Below the pieces are notes generated by a model. That model saw only the letters and a list, made by a program, of their open reading frames with translations, did not search any database and was not told the origin of the DNA. 64,000 nucleotides of DNA from Maniola hyperantus (lineage: Eukaryota; Arthropoda; Insecta; Lepidoptera; Nymphalidae), in the NCBI RefSeq assembly GCF_902806685.2, contig NC_048548.1, positions 10,008,557 through 10,072,556 on the forward strand, in the 5' to 3' direction. The translations under genes were made by a program, and so were the position numbers. Shown here piece after piece: positions 1 to 11,277 of this stretch; positions within the stretch are counted from its first letter, which is position 1; each line of letters starts with the position of its first letter.

Positions 1-504
1 GGGGCATTTAGTCCCAAAAAAATTGATCGTATTCCACATCTACTTACATCATTACATGGAACCTTTGTAAGCTGGGAGTTTGCTCAAATAGATTGAAACA
101 GTCGAAAGTAAGTAGTTTAATCACCTATTTTTGCTGAGAATGAAACAGGAGCAACGAACCGTACCTATTACTTATTTTAATTTTTATCAACCAATTTTCA
201 TATTATGCAAAATTATTCGACGAAAAAAAAATTGCCTATTTCTGACTCCATTTAGGTACTTAATCATATCTATATTTAACTATACCTAATGTCAATTCTG
301 TATACTTACCTATACCTATTATTATCTACCTAGATGAATAGCTTGAGCTATTTAAACGAAGTTTAGTTGAAATCACTTTTGGTATGTAAATTTTTAAACG
401 CTTTGCGGTCATCCAATCTCTTTATGGGTGAAATAATCTTACAAGAAAATGGAAAATTATAAATCTAATTCTCCACGGTTGTAGCTCATACTTTGAGGTT
501 TTGC
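1..504. other. Unassigned flank left of LTR element A
   Basis: AT-rich sequence with no convincing coding frame, RNA gene or recognisable repeat. It ends in TTGC (501-504), the left copy of the target duplication of element A. Confidence 0.6.
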
Positions 505-1991
505 TGTGACGTTGTAAATTTTGAACTACTAACTAGCGTTTCGCTTTTAATAAAAATCAATTTTGTTCAAAGTATGTTGGTGCCACCTAGCATCAAGGTG
601 CAGAACTACGCGTGGGTCGATGTTCAGAGTTCATTCGAGCCACAATAGATGGCGTTTGCTTCGTTGTCAATTGTCGTAAAAATAAAACAAAATAATTAAA
701 TAAAACCATAATATCATTTGTTTATTGTTAAGTCATTAACAAAACGGTTCTTATAATATATCCTTAGGTTCCGCAAATATTCAAAAATGAATTGGCTTCA
801 TGATCAAACTAAATGAGAGCGGCCACACTCGGGTTGCGTCTGGCAACACCGATTGGTGAGATTTAGAATTTTTCTGGAGTCAACATGTGAAGACGAATTT
901 TTTCGTTCCAGGAAAATCTCACTCCCTTTCGCCCATGGCTTCGCCTGGGAAAATACAATAGTTATAAATTTAGTCATCCTAACGTATTTCAATGTTTCAT
1001 CAATTATGGTGAGTGAAAAATCAAGTAATGTGGATTCGACAAAATGGCGGTTTGGTTAGAGAAAATCCTAATTTCATGATTTCCCTTTCAGTTCCAGCTA
1101 TTTTACCTTCCCAAATAAATGAGGAAAATGGGTTGTGGGTGGACTCCTGAAAACCATTGGTGGCCAGGAGTTCAATAGGTGAGTTGTGTTTGATCGGGAA
1201 AATTCCACGTGTCGAAATTTTCACACAGCACAAATTATAATCTTGTTTTTCTTTGTTGCAGGGTTTCCGTTTGCGTTTCCGTTTGCGTTTCCGTTTTAGT
1301 TTCCGTTGGCGTTTCCGTTTTTAGTTTTCGGTTTTCGTATTTATTTCTTTTGCACATTCACGTTGGCAACTTAATTTCTATGGATAAGACTTGGTGAAAA
1401 TCTTTGTAAGGAAACATTTCGGTTGTGAAGAATCAAGTTAAATTGAGTTTTGGATCTTGGCCGATGCCGTCCAGCTACCTTGCAGTCTTCGCACCTACAA
1501 GTAAGCAAATGTTTGTATCCTGGAACAGTTTAGTGAACCTTCTTAGGGTATGTGTACAGTAAGAACCCTGTCTTTACTACTGAGCTTTTATTTTGAAACA
1601 ATTTTATGAATTTTACTGTGTCATTGTCTATTCCATGCCAATGGCATCTTAAATTTAAAACATAGATTTTATGTACTATCTACCTAAGGCATTCTAATGT
1701 ATCTAAATTAAGTCTTGGCATTAAGCTAGAATAACTAAGCATTATTAGCCATCACTATGTATTAAGCGACCCCGGTAAAAGTTACATTAAAAACAATTTT
1801 GCCTAACATCTAGCAAATTTCATTTATAACACCTCATATACATTACAAGGGAGTCGACGGCTAGCTTCTATTCTTTACTAGGTAGATAGATCAAGTAAAG
1901 TAAATTATTATTTTTCCTCTAATCTTTGTAAGGTGGTAGATTATTCCGTATCCGGGTATATTTCCATTCCGCCCAATTTACCACCCTTACA
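505..1991 (+). repeat. 5' LTR of element A
   Basis: Terminal repeat of 1487 bp, TG...CA ended, which is long for a Ty3-type element. It matches 8434-9919 almost base for base. Near 1260-1345 it holds an irregular array of TTTCCG/TTTGCG-type units that differs in unit order from copy B. Short frames inside (for example 853-1059) recur only because the LTR itself recurs. Confidence 0.96.
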
Positions 1992-1993
1992 AA

Positions 1994-2006
1994 TGGCGCC
2001 CGAACG
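1994..2006 (+). other. Primer binding site, tRNA-Lys type
   Basis: TGGCGCCCGAACG begins two bases after the end of the 5' LTR. The first 12 bases are complementary to the CCA end of tRNA-Lys(UUU), the primer of many retroelements. The same site lies beside the 5' LTR of copy B. Confidence 0.9.
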
Positions 2007-3156
2007 TTTTTTTATATAGTTATTTCAGTATATTTTGAGAAATTTTGTGAATTTTATGAAATGTACTCCGCTGATTGTACAATTTTCTAAGTAGTGACAC
2101 ATTGCAAAGAGCACTAAGCTGTTTTTTATGGTTAACTAACTAAATAATAACTAATAGTTAGAAATTTTGTTTGATAGTTTAAGTAATTTTCTGAGTATAG
2201 TCCAACAGTGGTTTTTTCTTATTTAATTAACACATTATAAATGGTGTTTATGCCGTTCAATTATGTTATTTGACTTACCTTGGAGGTGTATAAGTGAATG
2301 TTTGCCTTCAGTTTAGTAATAAACATTGCTTAACTGAGTTGTTGTTGGGTATTGCTTTCAATAGTAAGTACATCTTATGTTTGAAAATTCCGGTAACTTA
2401 GTATAATTAAAGTTTTGAAACGCTATGTCCTGTTAACTAGTTACACACATACATTTATAAATACTAAGAGTTACAACTTGTGAAACTAAATATATAAACT
2501 ATATTCAGAGATTACATTAAGTTCAAGTAGGAAGTTATGAACAATTTTTTTTCAGTGACTTGATACTTCATTATTTTGTTGAAATTTTGTTTAGAGCTGT
2601 GTTAAGGTTATGATAAAAGCTACTTCACACACAAAACATGTTAAGTTTAAGTGAATGCTGGTAGTTTAAAGTGACATTTACAAACAGATTTTGTTGTATT
2701 TTAGGTTATGTGTTAAAAGTGTAAAGTAACAGTCATCAAACCATTGCACAATCTCTTTGTTTTTTTTTAAAGATAATATGCTATTCAGAGTTCATTGCAA
2801 CTTTGTTGCCTGTTTACTTCTGTAATTGTAAAGGTTGTAACACACTGTGTACTCATAAAGGTGATACTGCACCTTACAATCATTTATTCAATTTTGGGAA
2901 GTTTTATTTTGTTATATTTTGTTTACTATAGTAATAATATGTGCTTGTATTATTAACAATATTTTGGAATAGGAACATAATTGATAAAATAGTTAGGATA
3001 GACTTAAGAATATTGTTTTTGTTGTGTATTTTGCTTGTGTATATTTAATAGTTTAAATAACTTCTTTTGTGTTTGTGTTTAACCAATTTGTATAAGGCTA
3101 AACATAGACAGTTACACAAGCTCGATATTTTGTTAAATGTGTTTTGACTTAACACA
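2007..3156 (+). other. Long untranslated leader of element A
   Basis: About 1.15 kb of AT-rich sequence between the primer binding site and the gag ATG, without an open frame worth noting. A packaging signal would be expected here but I cannot point to one. Copy B has a matching leader with scattered small differences. Confidence 0.7.
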
Positions 3157-4425
3157 ATGGAACAGACTTTTGCCCAGTTTCATTCACTTTTGAAAGACGA
3201 ATTGTGTTATGAGGTATCCATTCGTTCCGAAACTCCAGCACCTACAGTGCTAGGTTTAAAGAAACAGTTAAAACAATTAATTCAGGAAATTCCTTCTGAA
3301 TCAATTTTAGAGACAGATTTCTCTTCTGAAAGTGAGTTAGGGGTTATTACTAAAAAACTTCAAGACTTAGAAGATTTATTAAAAAAGTGTTCTGACACTA
3401 AAGATAGACATGCCCTCTGTAGGTCTAAAGCTTTAGCTTCACATTTGTACTTTAGAATTTTGAGAATACAGTGTTCCGAACTCAGCTTAATAAGTAGGAA
3501 GAGTGAATTACATACAAAGTTGCAGAGTTTGATTTCCAGATTAGATGCTGACAATGAGTCGTCTCACGACGAATCACTGGATTCCGAGAGTACCGCCGTT
3601 GACTGCACTGGTGATAAAAATGTTGCCAAGTGGAAGTTAAATTTCAACGGACAGGGTGATCCGCGCAGTTTCATCGAACGCGTTGAGGAATATAAAAGAT
3701 CTTATGGCGTTTCAGATGGAAAATTATTTGTTTCTGCATTTCATCTTTTTACAGGCCGAGCATTGTTATGGTACAGAGGCAACAAATGTCAAGTTTCGTC
3801 TTGGTCAGAATTGAAAACTTTATTTTTAGAGGAATTTGATGCAGTAGATTATGACTACAGGTTGCTAGGTGAAATTCGAGCAAGAACACAAGGCTCTGAA
3901 GAACCTGTGTCTATCTATTTCGCTATAATGTTTTGCATGTTTTCAAGGTTGTCAACACCACTTTCCGAAGAACAAAAGTTACAAATTTTATTACATAATA
4001 TTCGCCCTTTTTACTCAGAACAATTAGCTCTTGTTGACATTAAGTCTGTCGCAATGTTGAAGGAAAAGTGTCGCAAACTAGAGGCTGCGAGGCAGCGTTC
4101 CGCCTTATTTTCTGAGCCTACTAACAGTAAGGCAACTTTAAGTTCAGAGTTTGCTTACAAACAAGTGACAAAACAGATAAACACACTTTCAGTCACACCC
4201 GCACCTAAGGTTGATACAAGTAAAGGCACTGATTTTTCGAAAACAAATAAACAACTATGTTACAAGTGCGGCAAGGGTAACCATTCCTTTAAATTTTGCA
4301 GGACAGTTCCGAAATTTATTAGATGTTTTTCGTGTGGACGTCAGAACTTTACAGTAAAGACATGTCCAAGTTGTAGTAAAAAGGCGACTAGTAAACCCGC
4401 TCCGAACAAAAATTCAAAAAACTAA
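3157..4425 (+). CDS. gag: Gag polyprotein of element A
   Basis: This 422-aa structural protein would form the particle that packages the element RNA. Residues ~150-330 have the look of a retrotransposon gag capsid domain (WKLNFNG, FIERVEEY and ALLWYRG are typical). Near the C-terminus is a CCHC zinc knuckle, C368-C371-H376-C381. About 15 residues on comes a second, degenerate knuckle in which the histidine position is occupied by phenylalanine (CFSCGRQNF...C). The ATG at 3157 is the first in a long frame and matches the start in copy B. The stop TAA (4423-4425) directly follows a -1 slippery heptamer, so a fraction of ribosomes should continue into pol. Copy B gag is the same length with a handful of replacements. 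Confidence 0.92.
   Translation: MEQTFAQFHSLLKDELCYEVSIRSETPAPTVLGLKKQLKQLIQEIPSESILETDFSSESELGVITKKLQDLEDLLKKCSDTKDRHALCRSKALASHLYFRILRIQCSELSLISRKSELHTKLQSLISRLDADNESSHDESLDSESTAVDCTGDKNVAKWKLNFNGQGDPRSFIERVEEYKRSYGVSDGKLFVSAFHLFTGRALLWYRGNKCQVSSWSELKTLFLEEFDAVDYDYRLLGEIRARTQGSEEPVSIYFAIMFCMFSRLSTPLSEEQKLQILLHNIRPFYSEQLALVDIKSVAMLKEKCRKLEAARQRSALFSEPTNSKATLSSEFAYKQVTKQINTLSVTPAPKVDTSKGTDFSKTNKQLCYKCGKGNHSFKFCRTVPKFIRCFSCGRQNFTVKTCPSCSKKATSKPAPNKNSKN
4416..4422 (+). promoter_or_regulatory. -1 ribosomal frameshift heptamer at the gag/pol junction
   Basis: In the gag frame the sequence reads A AAA AAC followed at once by TAA. This fits the X XXY YYZ rule for simultaneous -1 slippage. The pol frame is -1 relative to gag and is open across this point, so slippage here produces Gag-Pol. 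The same heptamer and stop occur in copy B (16939-16945). Confidence 0.85.
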
Positions 4426-7400
4426 TTAGTAAGAACTGTGCAGAGACACAAGTAAAGAACTTGGTCATTAACAACAAAACATCCCTTTTACCTGACACAG
4501 TTCTGTATTCAGTGGATAAACGAGACTTTAGGCCACATTTAAAGGTTTTTGTTGACGGTTTTGAGATTACAGGTTTACTAGATTCCGGTGCTTGCGCGTC
4601 AATTTTGGGTAACCAGGCGCACAAGGTTTTTTTGAGATTCGGTTATAAATTGCATAGCAGTATTGATACCACATTTTCAGTGGCAAATGGAGACAAACTT
4701 GATTGCATGGGTTATATGTTTATTCCGATTACTTATAATTCCGTAACTCACATAATAAAATTTTTTGTAGTACCCTCTATAATAGCGGATGTTATTTTTG
4801 GCTGTGACTTTTGGAAAACATTTCAGTTAGCCCCTGGCATTTTTGATAATTTAGAATTAATTAAGGCACCTTCTCAATTTTACAATATTTGTGCGATTGA
4901 TAATAAACAAATTCATACCATCACTTCTTTTGAAAACTTATCATCTCAACAGAAAGAATTAGCCCAGTCTGTAGTAAATAAATTTTTAGATATTTCTTCA
5001 GAGAAAATTGGATTGGGTAGAACAAAATTAATTGAACATGTTATTGACACCGGTGATGCCTTGCCAATAAAAATAAAACAATATCCACTTTCTCCCGAAA
5101 AGAAGGAAGCTTTAAGTAAAGAGTTAGATAGGATGCTGGAAATGGACGTAGTTACTCCGAGTGAAAGCCCTTGGAATAACCCAGCAATTTTAGTGAAAAA
5201 GGCAAATGGAGACTGGAGATTTTGCCTAGATTGCAGGAAATTAAATTCAGTGACAAAGGGGGATTCATACTCAATACCGTACATTCCACAAATTCTAGAT
5301 AGCTTGAAAGAGGCAAGGTTTTTATCATCGATTGATTTAAGTTCAAGTTTCTGGCAAATTCCGTTAGCTGACGACTCTCAGGAAAAAACCAGTTTTACAG
5401 TTCCTGGTAGAGGGTTATTCAAATTTAAAGTCATGCCGTTTGGCCTATGCGGTGCACCAGCACGACAGCAGAGGTTAATGGACCAGTTATTTAATCAAAA
5501 TTTTTGTAGTGATATTGAAAATGGAATAGTATTTTGTTATATAGATGATATTGTTATTTGTTCTGCTGATTTTGAAACCCATTTAATTTTATTAAACAGA
5601 GTTCTGGATAAACTAAAAATGGCTCAACTATCCATAAATTTTGAAAAATGTAATTTTTTTAGAGACTCTTTGAAATATTTAGGGTATATAGTGGATGAAT
5701 TTGGTTTACGCACAGATCCTGGAAAAGTTGCCGCAGTTTTGAACTTTCCGACCCCAAAAACTGCACAGGAGGTAAAGATTTTCCTAGGCACTTGTTCTTG
5801 GTACAGGCGCTTTATTAGGAATTTTTCAACCATCGCTGCACCACTCAATAGACTAACGAGTAAAGGAAAGAACACACCTAAATTTGAGTGGAGCGAACAG
5901 GCAGAGGTAGCATTTAATACATTGAAGAATGCGTTGGTAACCGCACCTGTTCTTGCGGTACCGAATTTTGAAAAACCATTCAAAATACATTGTGATGCTT
6001 CTGCATATGGTGTTGGCGGTATGCTAACGCAAGAAACCGATGGTTGCGATCATCCCATTGCGTATGTCAGTAGGAGCCTAAATAAAAACGAAAGGAATTA
6101 CAGCGCGACGGAACGCGAGGCTCTAGCTGTGATTTTTGCAGTGGAGAAATTTCAGGCTTATTTTGGTTCCAAGCCAGTCACAATTATCACAGACCATGCA
6201 TCCCTAAAGTGGTTCTTAAATTTAGAAAATCCCTCAGGACGACTCGCCAGATGGGGTTGTAGATTATCACAGTATAATTTTGTTATCGAACATAGGAAGG
6301 GTTGTGATAATGTAGTTCCGGATACCTTGTCGAGACTCATACACGTAGATGTAGTTGGTGATCGTAATGATAACTCTAGTCAACAAGTTTTGGTAGATGA
6401 CTGGTATGACAAAACATTTAATGGCTGTAAAATCAATCCAGCAAATTTTCCGAATTTTTGTATTTTGAACGATAAACTATATCGTTACAGTAAATGTAAA
6501 TACCAGCTTCTCAGTGAGTTCGACTGGAAAGAGGTAGTCCACAAGAACGACATCCTTAGAATTATGCAACAAAACCATGCAGATGCAACTGCAGGTCATT
6601 TTGGTGTGTTCAAAACTCATCGCAGATTATCCCTCAGATATTTTTGGCGTGGTATGTATAAGGACGTGGTTGAGTACGTTAAGAATTGTGATACTTGCTC
6701 TGCGTATAAACACACGACATCAGCCACTCCAGGTCTGCTAGGGAAGCCTAAAGTCTGCGAGAGACCTTTTCAGGTCATTTCGGCTGATTTAGTCGGACCT
6801 TTGCCTAGGTCTAAATCAGGATTTACATTTCTTTTTGTGGTGACGTGTTGTTTTTCGAAATATACAATGTTGTTTCCGTTACGGCGTGCCACAGGTGCCG
6901 CTGTTGTTAAAGCGCTAGAGAATTTTGTATTTTTGAACCATAGTGTTCCAGAGACTGTGATTGTGGACAATGGGTCCCAATTTACAGGATCTGAATTCCG
7001 TAATCTCATTAAGCGTTATAATATTCCGAAATTACACTACACACCACTGTACACTCCGCAAGTTAACCTTGTTGAGAGGTACAATAAGGTTGTTATGACT
7101 GCTGTAGCCGCTTTTGTGAAAGATAACCACAGGTCCTGGGACGAAAACCTGTACAAGGTCCAGTTCGCCATAAACAGTGCGGTTAATGAATCCACTGGAT
7201 TCTCCCCGTTCTTCCTTGTCCACGCTAGAGAACCGGTTTTAAATGGTTCCTTCTATAAGGACACGGATAAGGAGTACGAGGCCGGAATTCCAAGGGAGGA
7301 ATACGCAGGAAAGTTTGGATCTTTGGAGGACATATTTGGTCAGGTTAGGAGAAATTTGTTTCAGGCTCATGCAGAGTATGCAACGCATTACAACTTAAGG

Positions 7401-7610
7401 CGTAGGTCTGCAAGCTATTCTGTTGGGGATATAGTGTGGAAAAAGACCTATCCACAAAGCGACGCTACAAATTTTTTCGCAGCTAAGCTGGCACCTAAGT
7501 ATGAAAAGTGCAGGGTTGTCAAGGTTTTGTCACCTTTGGTTTACGAACTAGTTAGAGTAGCTGACAACCACCCAATAGGCACTTGGCATATTAAGGATAT
7601 TAAGAAGTAG
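4422..7610 (+). CDS. pol: Pol polyprotein of element A (PR-RT-RH-IN)
   Basis: The pol frame has no good ATG near its start and is best read as the product of -1 frameshifting from gag. About 1063 codons follow the slip. Counting from 4461, domains in order are: aspartic protease with DSG at residues 41-43; reverse transcriptase with a YIDD catalytic box (about 5539); RNase H with IHCDAS and TDHASLKWF; integrase with an HHCC zinc module (GHFG...C..C) and the D,D,E triad in SADLVGP, VDNGSQF and LVERYN; and a C-terminal GPY/F-like region (AKLAPKYEKCRVV). RT motif B reads GLCGAPARQQRLMD instead of the commoner NAPATFQRLM type, and this is shared with copy B. The frame is unbroken, so this copy may supply enzymes to copy B. 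Confidence 0.95.
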   Translation, partial: LISKNCAETQVKNLVINNKTSLLPDTVLYSVDKRDFRPHLKVFVDGFEITGLLDSGACASILGNQAHKVFLRFGYKLHSSIDTTFSVANGDKLDCMGYMFIPITYNSVTHIIKFFVVPSIIADVIFGCDFWKTFQLAPGIFDNLELIKAPSQFYNICAIDNKQIHTITSFENLSSQQKELAQSVVNKFLDISSEKIGLGRTKLIEHVIDTGDALPIKIKQYPLSPEKKEALSKELDRMLEMDVVTPSESPWNNPAILVKKANGDWRFCLDCRKLNSVTKGDSYSIPYIPQILDSLKEARFLSSIDLSSSFWQIPLADDSQEKTSFTVPGRGLFKFKVMPFGLCGAPARQQRLMDQLFNQNFCSDIENGIVFCYIDDIVICSADFETHLILLNRVLDKLKMAQLSINFEKCNFFRDSLKYLGYIVDEFGLRTDPGKVAAVLNFPTPKTAQEVKIFLGTCSWYRRFIRNFSTIAAPLNRLTSKGKNTPKFEWSEQAEVAFNTLKNALVTAPVLAVPNFEKPFKIHCDASAYGVGGMLTQETDGCDHPIAYVSRSLNKNERNYSATEREALAVIFAVEKFQAYFGSKPVTIITDHASLKWFLNLENPSGRLARWGCRLSQYNFVIEHRKGCDNVVPDTLSRLIHVDVVGDRNDNSSQQVLVDDWYDKTFNGCKINPANFPNFCILNDKLYRYSKCKYQLLSEFDWKEVVHKNDILRIMQQNHADATAGHFGVFKTHRRLSLRYFWRGMYKDVVEYVKNCDTCSAYKHTTSATPGLLGKPKVCERPFQVISADLVGPLPRSKSGFTFLFVVTCCFSKYTMLFPLRRATGAAVVKALENFVFLNHSVPETVIVDNGSQFTGSEFRNLIKRYNIPKLHYTPLYTPQVNLVERYNKVVMTAVAAFVKDNHRSWDENLYKVQFAINSAVNESTGFSPFFLVHAREPVLNGSFYKDTDKEYEAGIPREEYAGKFGSLEDIFGQVRRNLFQAHAEYATHYNLRRRSASYSVGDIVWKKTYPQSDATNFFAAKLAPKYEKCRVVKVLSPLVYELVRVADNHPIGTWHIKDIKK

Positions 7611-8433
7611 ATATTTGCCATTACTTAGTTTGGTCTAAACTGTTTGAATATTTAAGTTATCAATATTCAATTAGGAATTTGAATGAGTGTAGTGATGTTC
7701 TGAGTTAACAGTTACATTACCATGGTTCAGTTGAGGAGGAATGTAGTGGATGTATGTAGGGATGAATATGTGATGATTGGAATGCTTGTGGTAGACCAAC
7801 CGGTTGAGAAAGTAAAAATGCAAATATCGTACTTTGGGGATAACGAAAAGGGGGGGGTTTTGTGTTTTGTTTTCGTTTTCCTTCTAGATAATGGATCATT
7901 TCTGTTATTTTTCCGATTCTGTTCCGAGATCTATTTTCTAGGAGAGTTATTTCGTTTTTTTTTCTCATATTCCGATTTTGATTCGGTTTTATTTTTCCGA
8001 ATGGGATAGAGAACGGTTGCCATATCAGATGGACCCGTTCACAACCAGTTTTTCCGTATTTGTTGAGTAACAAATATTACGATGGTAGTTTAAAAGAGTG
8101 AACCACCGTAGGCCTAGACGCATTCTATCAGTCAGCTGAAGAATGATGCCAAGATGTTTCCACTCAAGTGTCTTAGACACCATGAAGTTTTTTTTGTATA
8201 TATTCTTTTTAGAAGTTAGGGTTGTGTAGTTAAGTATAATGTATAAAACCTTACACTGTTTTCAGTATATTTATTTTGTTAGACAATTTTCCTTGTTAGT
8301 AGTAGATGTGCGTTCACGCGTAACTTCTGTGTTTTTTTGTTTGTTTGTTTCAGGCAAATTGTTAGTAGTTGTTGGATGACGCTGAGGGCAGCGTGGTTCA
8401 ACCTGTTGAACCTTTTCGTAGGAGGGGAAGTAT
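7611..8433 (+). other. 3' untranslated region and polypurine tract of element A
   Basis: About 820 bp between the pol stop and the 3' LTR. The purine run AGGAGGGGAAG (8420-8430) ends three bases before the LTR and should prime plus-strand synthesis. A 95-codon frame at 7722-8009 is not kept at the same length in copy B, so I read it as noncoding. No env gene. Confidence 0.85.
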
Positions 8434-9919
8434 TGTGACGTTGTAAATTTTGAACTACTAACTAGCGTTTCGCTTTTAATAAAAATCAATTTTGTTCAAA
8501 GTATGTTGGTGCCACCTAGCATCAAGGTGCAGAACTACGCGTGGGTCGATGTTCAGAGTTCATTCGAGCCACAATAGATGGCGTTTGCTTCGTTGTCAAT
8601 TGTCGTAAAAATAAAACAAAATAATTAAATAAAACCATAATATCATTTGTTTATTGTTAAGTCATTAACAAAACGGTTCTTATAATATATCCTTAGGTTC
8701 CGCAAATATTCAAAAATGAATTGGCTTCATGATCAAACTAAATGAGAGCGGCCACACTCGGGTTGCGTCTGGCAACACCGATTGGTGAGATTTAGAATTT
8801 TTCTGGAGTCAACATGTGAAGACGAATTTTTTCGTTCCAGGAAAATCTCACTCCTTTTCGCCCATGGCTTCGCCTGGGAAAATACAATAGTTATAAATTT
8901 AGTCATCCTAACGTATTTCAATGTTTCATCAATTATGGTGAGTGAAAAATCAAGTAATGTGGATTCGACAAAATGGCGGTTTGGTTAGAGAAAATCCTAA
9001 TTTCATGATTTCCCTTTCAGTTCCAGCTATTTTACCTTCCCAAATAAATGAGGAAAATGGGTTGTGGGTGGACTCCTGAAAACCATTGGTGGCCAGGAGT
9101 TCAATAGGTGAGTTGTGTTTGATCGGGAAAATTCCACGTGTCGAAATTTTCACACAGCACAAATTATAATCTTGTTTTTCTTTGTTGCAGGGTTTCCGTT
9201 TGCGTTTCCGTTTGCGTTTCCGTTTTAGTTTCCGTTGGCGTTTCCGTTTTTAGTTTTCGGTTTTCGTATTTATTTCTTTTGCACATTCACGTTGGCAACT
9301 TAATTTCTATGGATAAGACTTGGTGAAAATCTTTGTAAGGAAACATTTCGGTTGTGAAGAATCAAGTTAAATTGAGTTTTGGATCTTGGCCGATGCCGTC
9401 CAGCTACCTTGCAGTCTTCGCACCTACAAGTAAGCAAATGTTTGTATCCTGGAACAGTTTAGTGAACCTTCTTAGGGTATGTGTACAGTAAGAACCCTGT
9501 CTTTACTACTGAGCTTTTATTTTGAAACAATTTTATGAATTTTACTGTGTCATTGTCTATTCCATGCCAATGGCATCTTAAATTTAAAACATAGATTTTA
9601 TGTACTATCTACCTAAGGCATTCTAATGTATCTAAATTAAGTCTTGGCATTAAGCTAGAATAACTAAGCATTATTAGCCATCACTATGTATTAAGCGACC
9701 CCGGTAAAAGTTACATTAAAAACAATTTTGCCTAACATCTAGCAAATTTCATTTATAACACCTCATATACATTACAAGGGAGTCGACGGCTAGCTTCTAT
9801 TCTTTACTAGGTAGATAGATCAAGTAAAGTAAATTATTATTTTCCTCTAATCTTTGTAAGGTGGTAGATTATTCCGTATCCGGGTATATTTCCATTCCGC
9901 CCAATTTACCACCCTTACA
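8434..9919 (+). repeat. 3' LTR of element A
   Basis: Partner of 505-1991, 1486 bp, one T shorter in a T-run. It is followed by TTGC, the right copy of the target duplication. Confidence 0.96.
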
Positions 9920-10170
9920 TTGCATTAAATAGAAAATATTAGAGCTTATTATAAATCAAGTAACGTTGCTCGTAAAGTGATGGCATTGCAAAGGTTAATA
10001 ATAATTTATTGATCTCATACTAAGAAACCTAAAGTGTGTTGATCTTATGCTCAAATTAGCTCAGATCCTCTGAGTCGTGCCAAGGAAAAAGTGTCATTGT
10101 CGGCATGCACACCCAGACTTTTGAGTTGGACATGTGAAATTGGATATACCTACCTCTAACTACATAATAA

Positions 10171-10598
10171 AACCCGCCAAGTGCGAGTCAGGCTCGCGCA
10201 ATGAGGGTTCCGTACTACAGTCGTATTTTTTCGACATTTTGCAGAATAATTCAAAAACTATGATACATAAAAATAAATAAAATTCTGTTTTAAAATGCAC
10301 AGGCGAAGACCCCTCATATGATACCCCACTCGATATAGTTATCTTACTTTGAAAATTGAAAACACCAATTATTACTTCATGACCACAATTTAATTTTTTT
10401 TGTGTGATGTAACCACAAATTCACGTTTTTCAGATTTTCCCCCTTATGACTGCTATAAGACCTACCTAGCTGCCAAATTTCATGATTCTAGGATCAAGGT
10501 CAACGGGAAGTACCCTGTAGGTTTCTTGACAGACCGACAGACAGATAGATAGATCCTATAAGGGTTCCGTTTTTCCTTTTGAGATACGGAACCTTAAA
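10171..10598 (+). repeat. Interspersed repeat, GCCAAGTGCGAGTC family
   Basis: It starts AACCCGCCAAGTGCGAGTCA, passes through a ...GGGTTCCGTACTAC... block and ends in a TACGGAACCTTAAAAA tail. A diverged copy runs 33428-33842, and reverse pieces lie at 42780-42977, 46395-46590 and 56995-57050. I recognise the type from Lepidoptera but not its autonomous parent. Confidence 0.75.
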
Positions 10599-11277
10599 AA
10601 TATAATGTTATAAATAGAACAAAACGCAGTGGTCTACCGTCTAAACATAAGGTATAAATAGACATACGTAATACTGTAGTACCTATGTAGTATGAAGAAT
10701 GGGCTTGGGCAACTAAAATTTATTATATTTTGTTATTTTAATTAAAAGTTAGATTTTTAATTATATGCGTTGAAGTTATACCTAGTTCTTAACTGTACCG
10801 AATTGCCTAATAGCTATTTATTTCTAGGTAATTCTCATTTCATATTCCAAACTTTATAGATTTAATAGATCCTAACCTTCACGTTAAACGAATAAATTCT
10901 GTTTATGCCCATTTAGCTTTAACTGCTTCGTAAAACTCATTACCTACATAAAATGCGAAACTAGTTGAGACTTTTATAACTCGAACAAAAGCTTTACCCA
11001 GTTAAAATTTCCATATCTACGTCAAAAGTTATACAAATGTAAAAATGAGATACCTACTCTTAAACATATTTTAAAACAGTTCTAGATTTCTTTTTATCAA
11101 ACATTTTTCCTGTATTTTTTGTTCCTTGTCGTAGTATTAAGCAATAAAGATATTTTAAATTAAATTAAATTAAATTTTTCCTACGAAAAAGAAGAAAAAT
11201 AATACTAAAAGGTGGTTACAGGGATTAGGGTATACTTATTTCTAAGAGATCTCTACGACTGACCCCAAAAGGTTTAA

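Larger units (their letters stand above)
505..9919 (+). mobile_element. Full-length Ty3/gypsy LTR retrotransposon, copy A
   Basis: This is a complete LTR retrotransposon of 9415 bp. It has two long terminal repeats (505-1991 and 8434-9919) beginning TGTGACG and ending CTTACA, a primer binding site, gag, pol, a polypurine tract and a 4-bp target duplication TTGC (501-504 and 9920-9923). The pol order protease, reverse transcriptase, RNase H, integrase places it in the Ty3/gypsy group. There is no env-like frame after pol. The two LTRs differ by about one substitution (near 924) and one T in a T-run (near 1911), so the insertion is recent. All coding frames look open, so it may be autonomous. 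The clade within Ty3/gypsy is not resolved. A near-identical copy lies inverted at 11435-20878. Confidence 0.96.

Noticed and set aside
853..1397. Short frames inside the LTRs (68, 62 and 70 codons and their copies)
   Set aside because: They recur only because the LTR is repeated four times. They overlap on both strands and include the simple TTTCCG array.
7722..8009. 95-codon frame after pol in element A, as a possible env or accessory gene
   Set aside because: The matching frame in copy B is only 86 codons because a homopolymer length change alters its end. It has no env features such as a signal peptide, cleavage site or membrane anchor.
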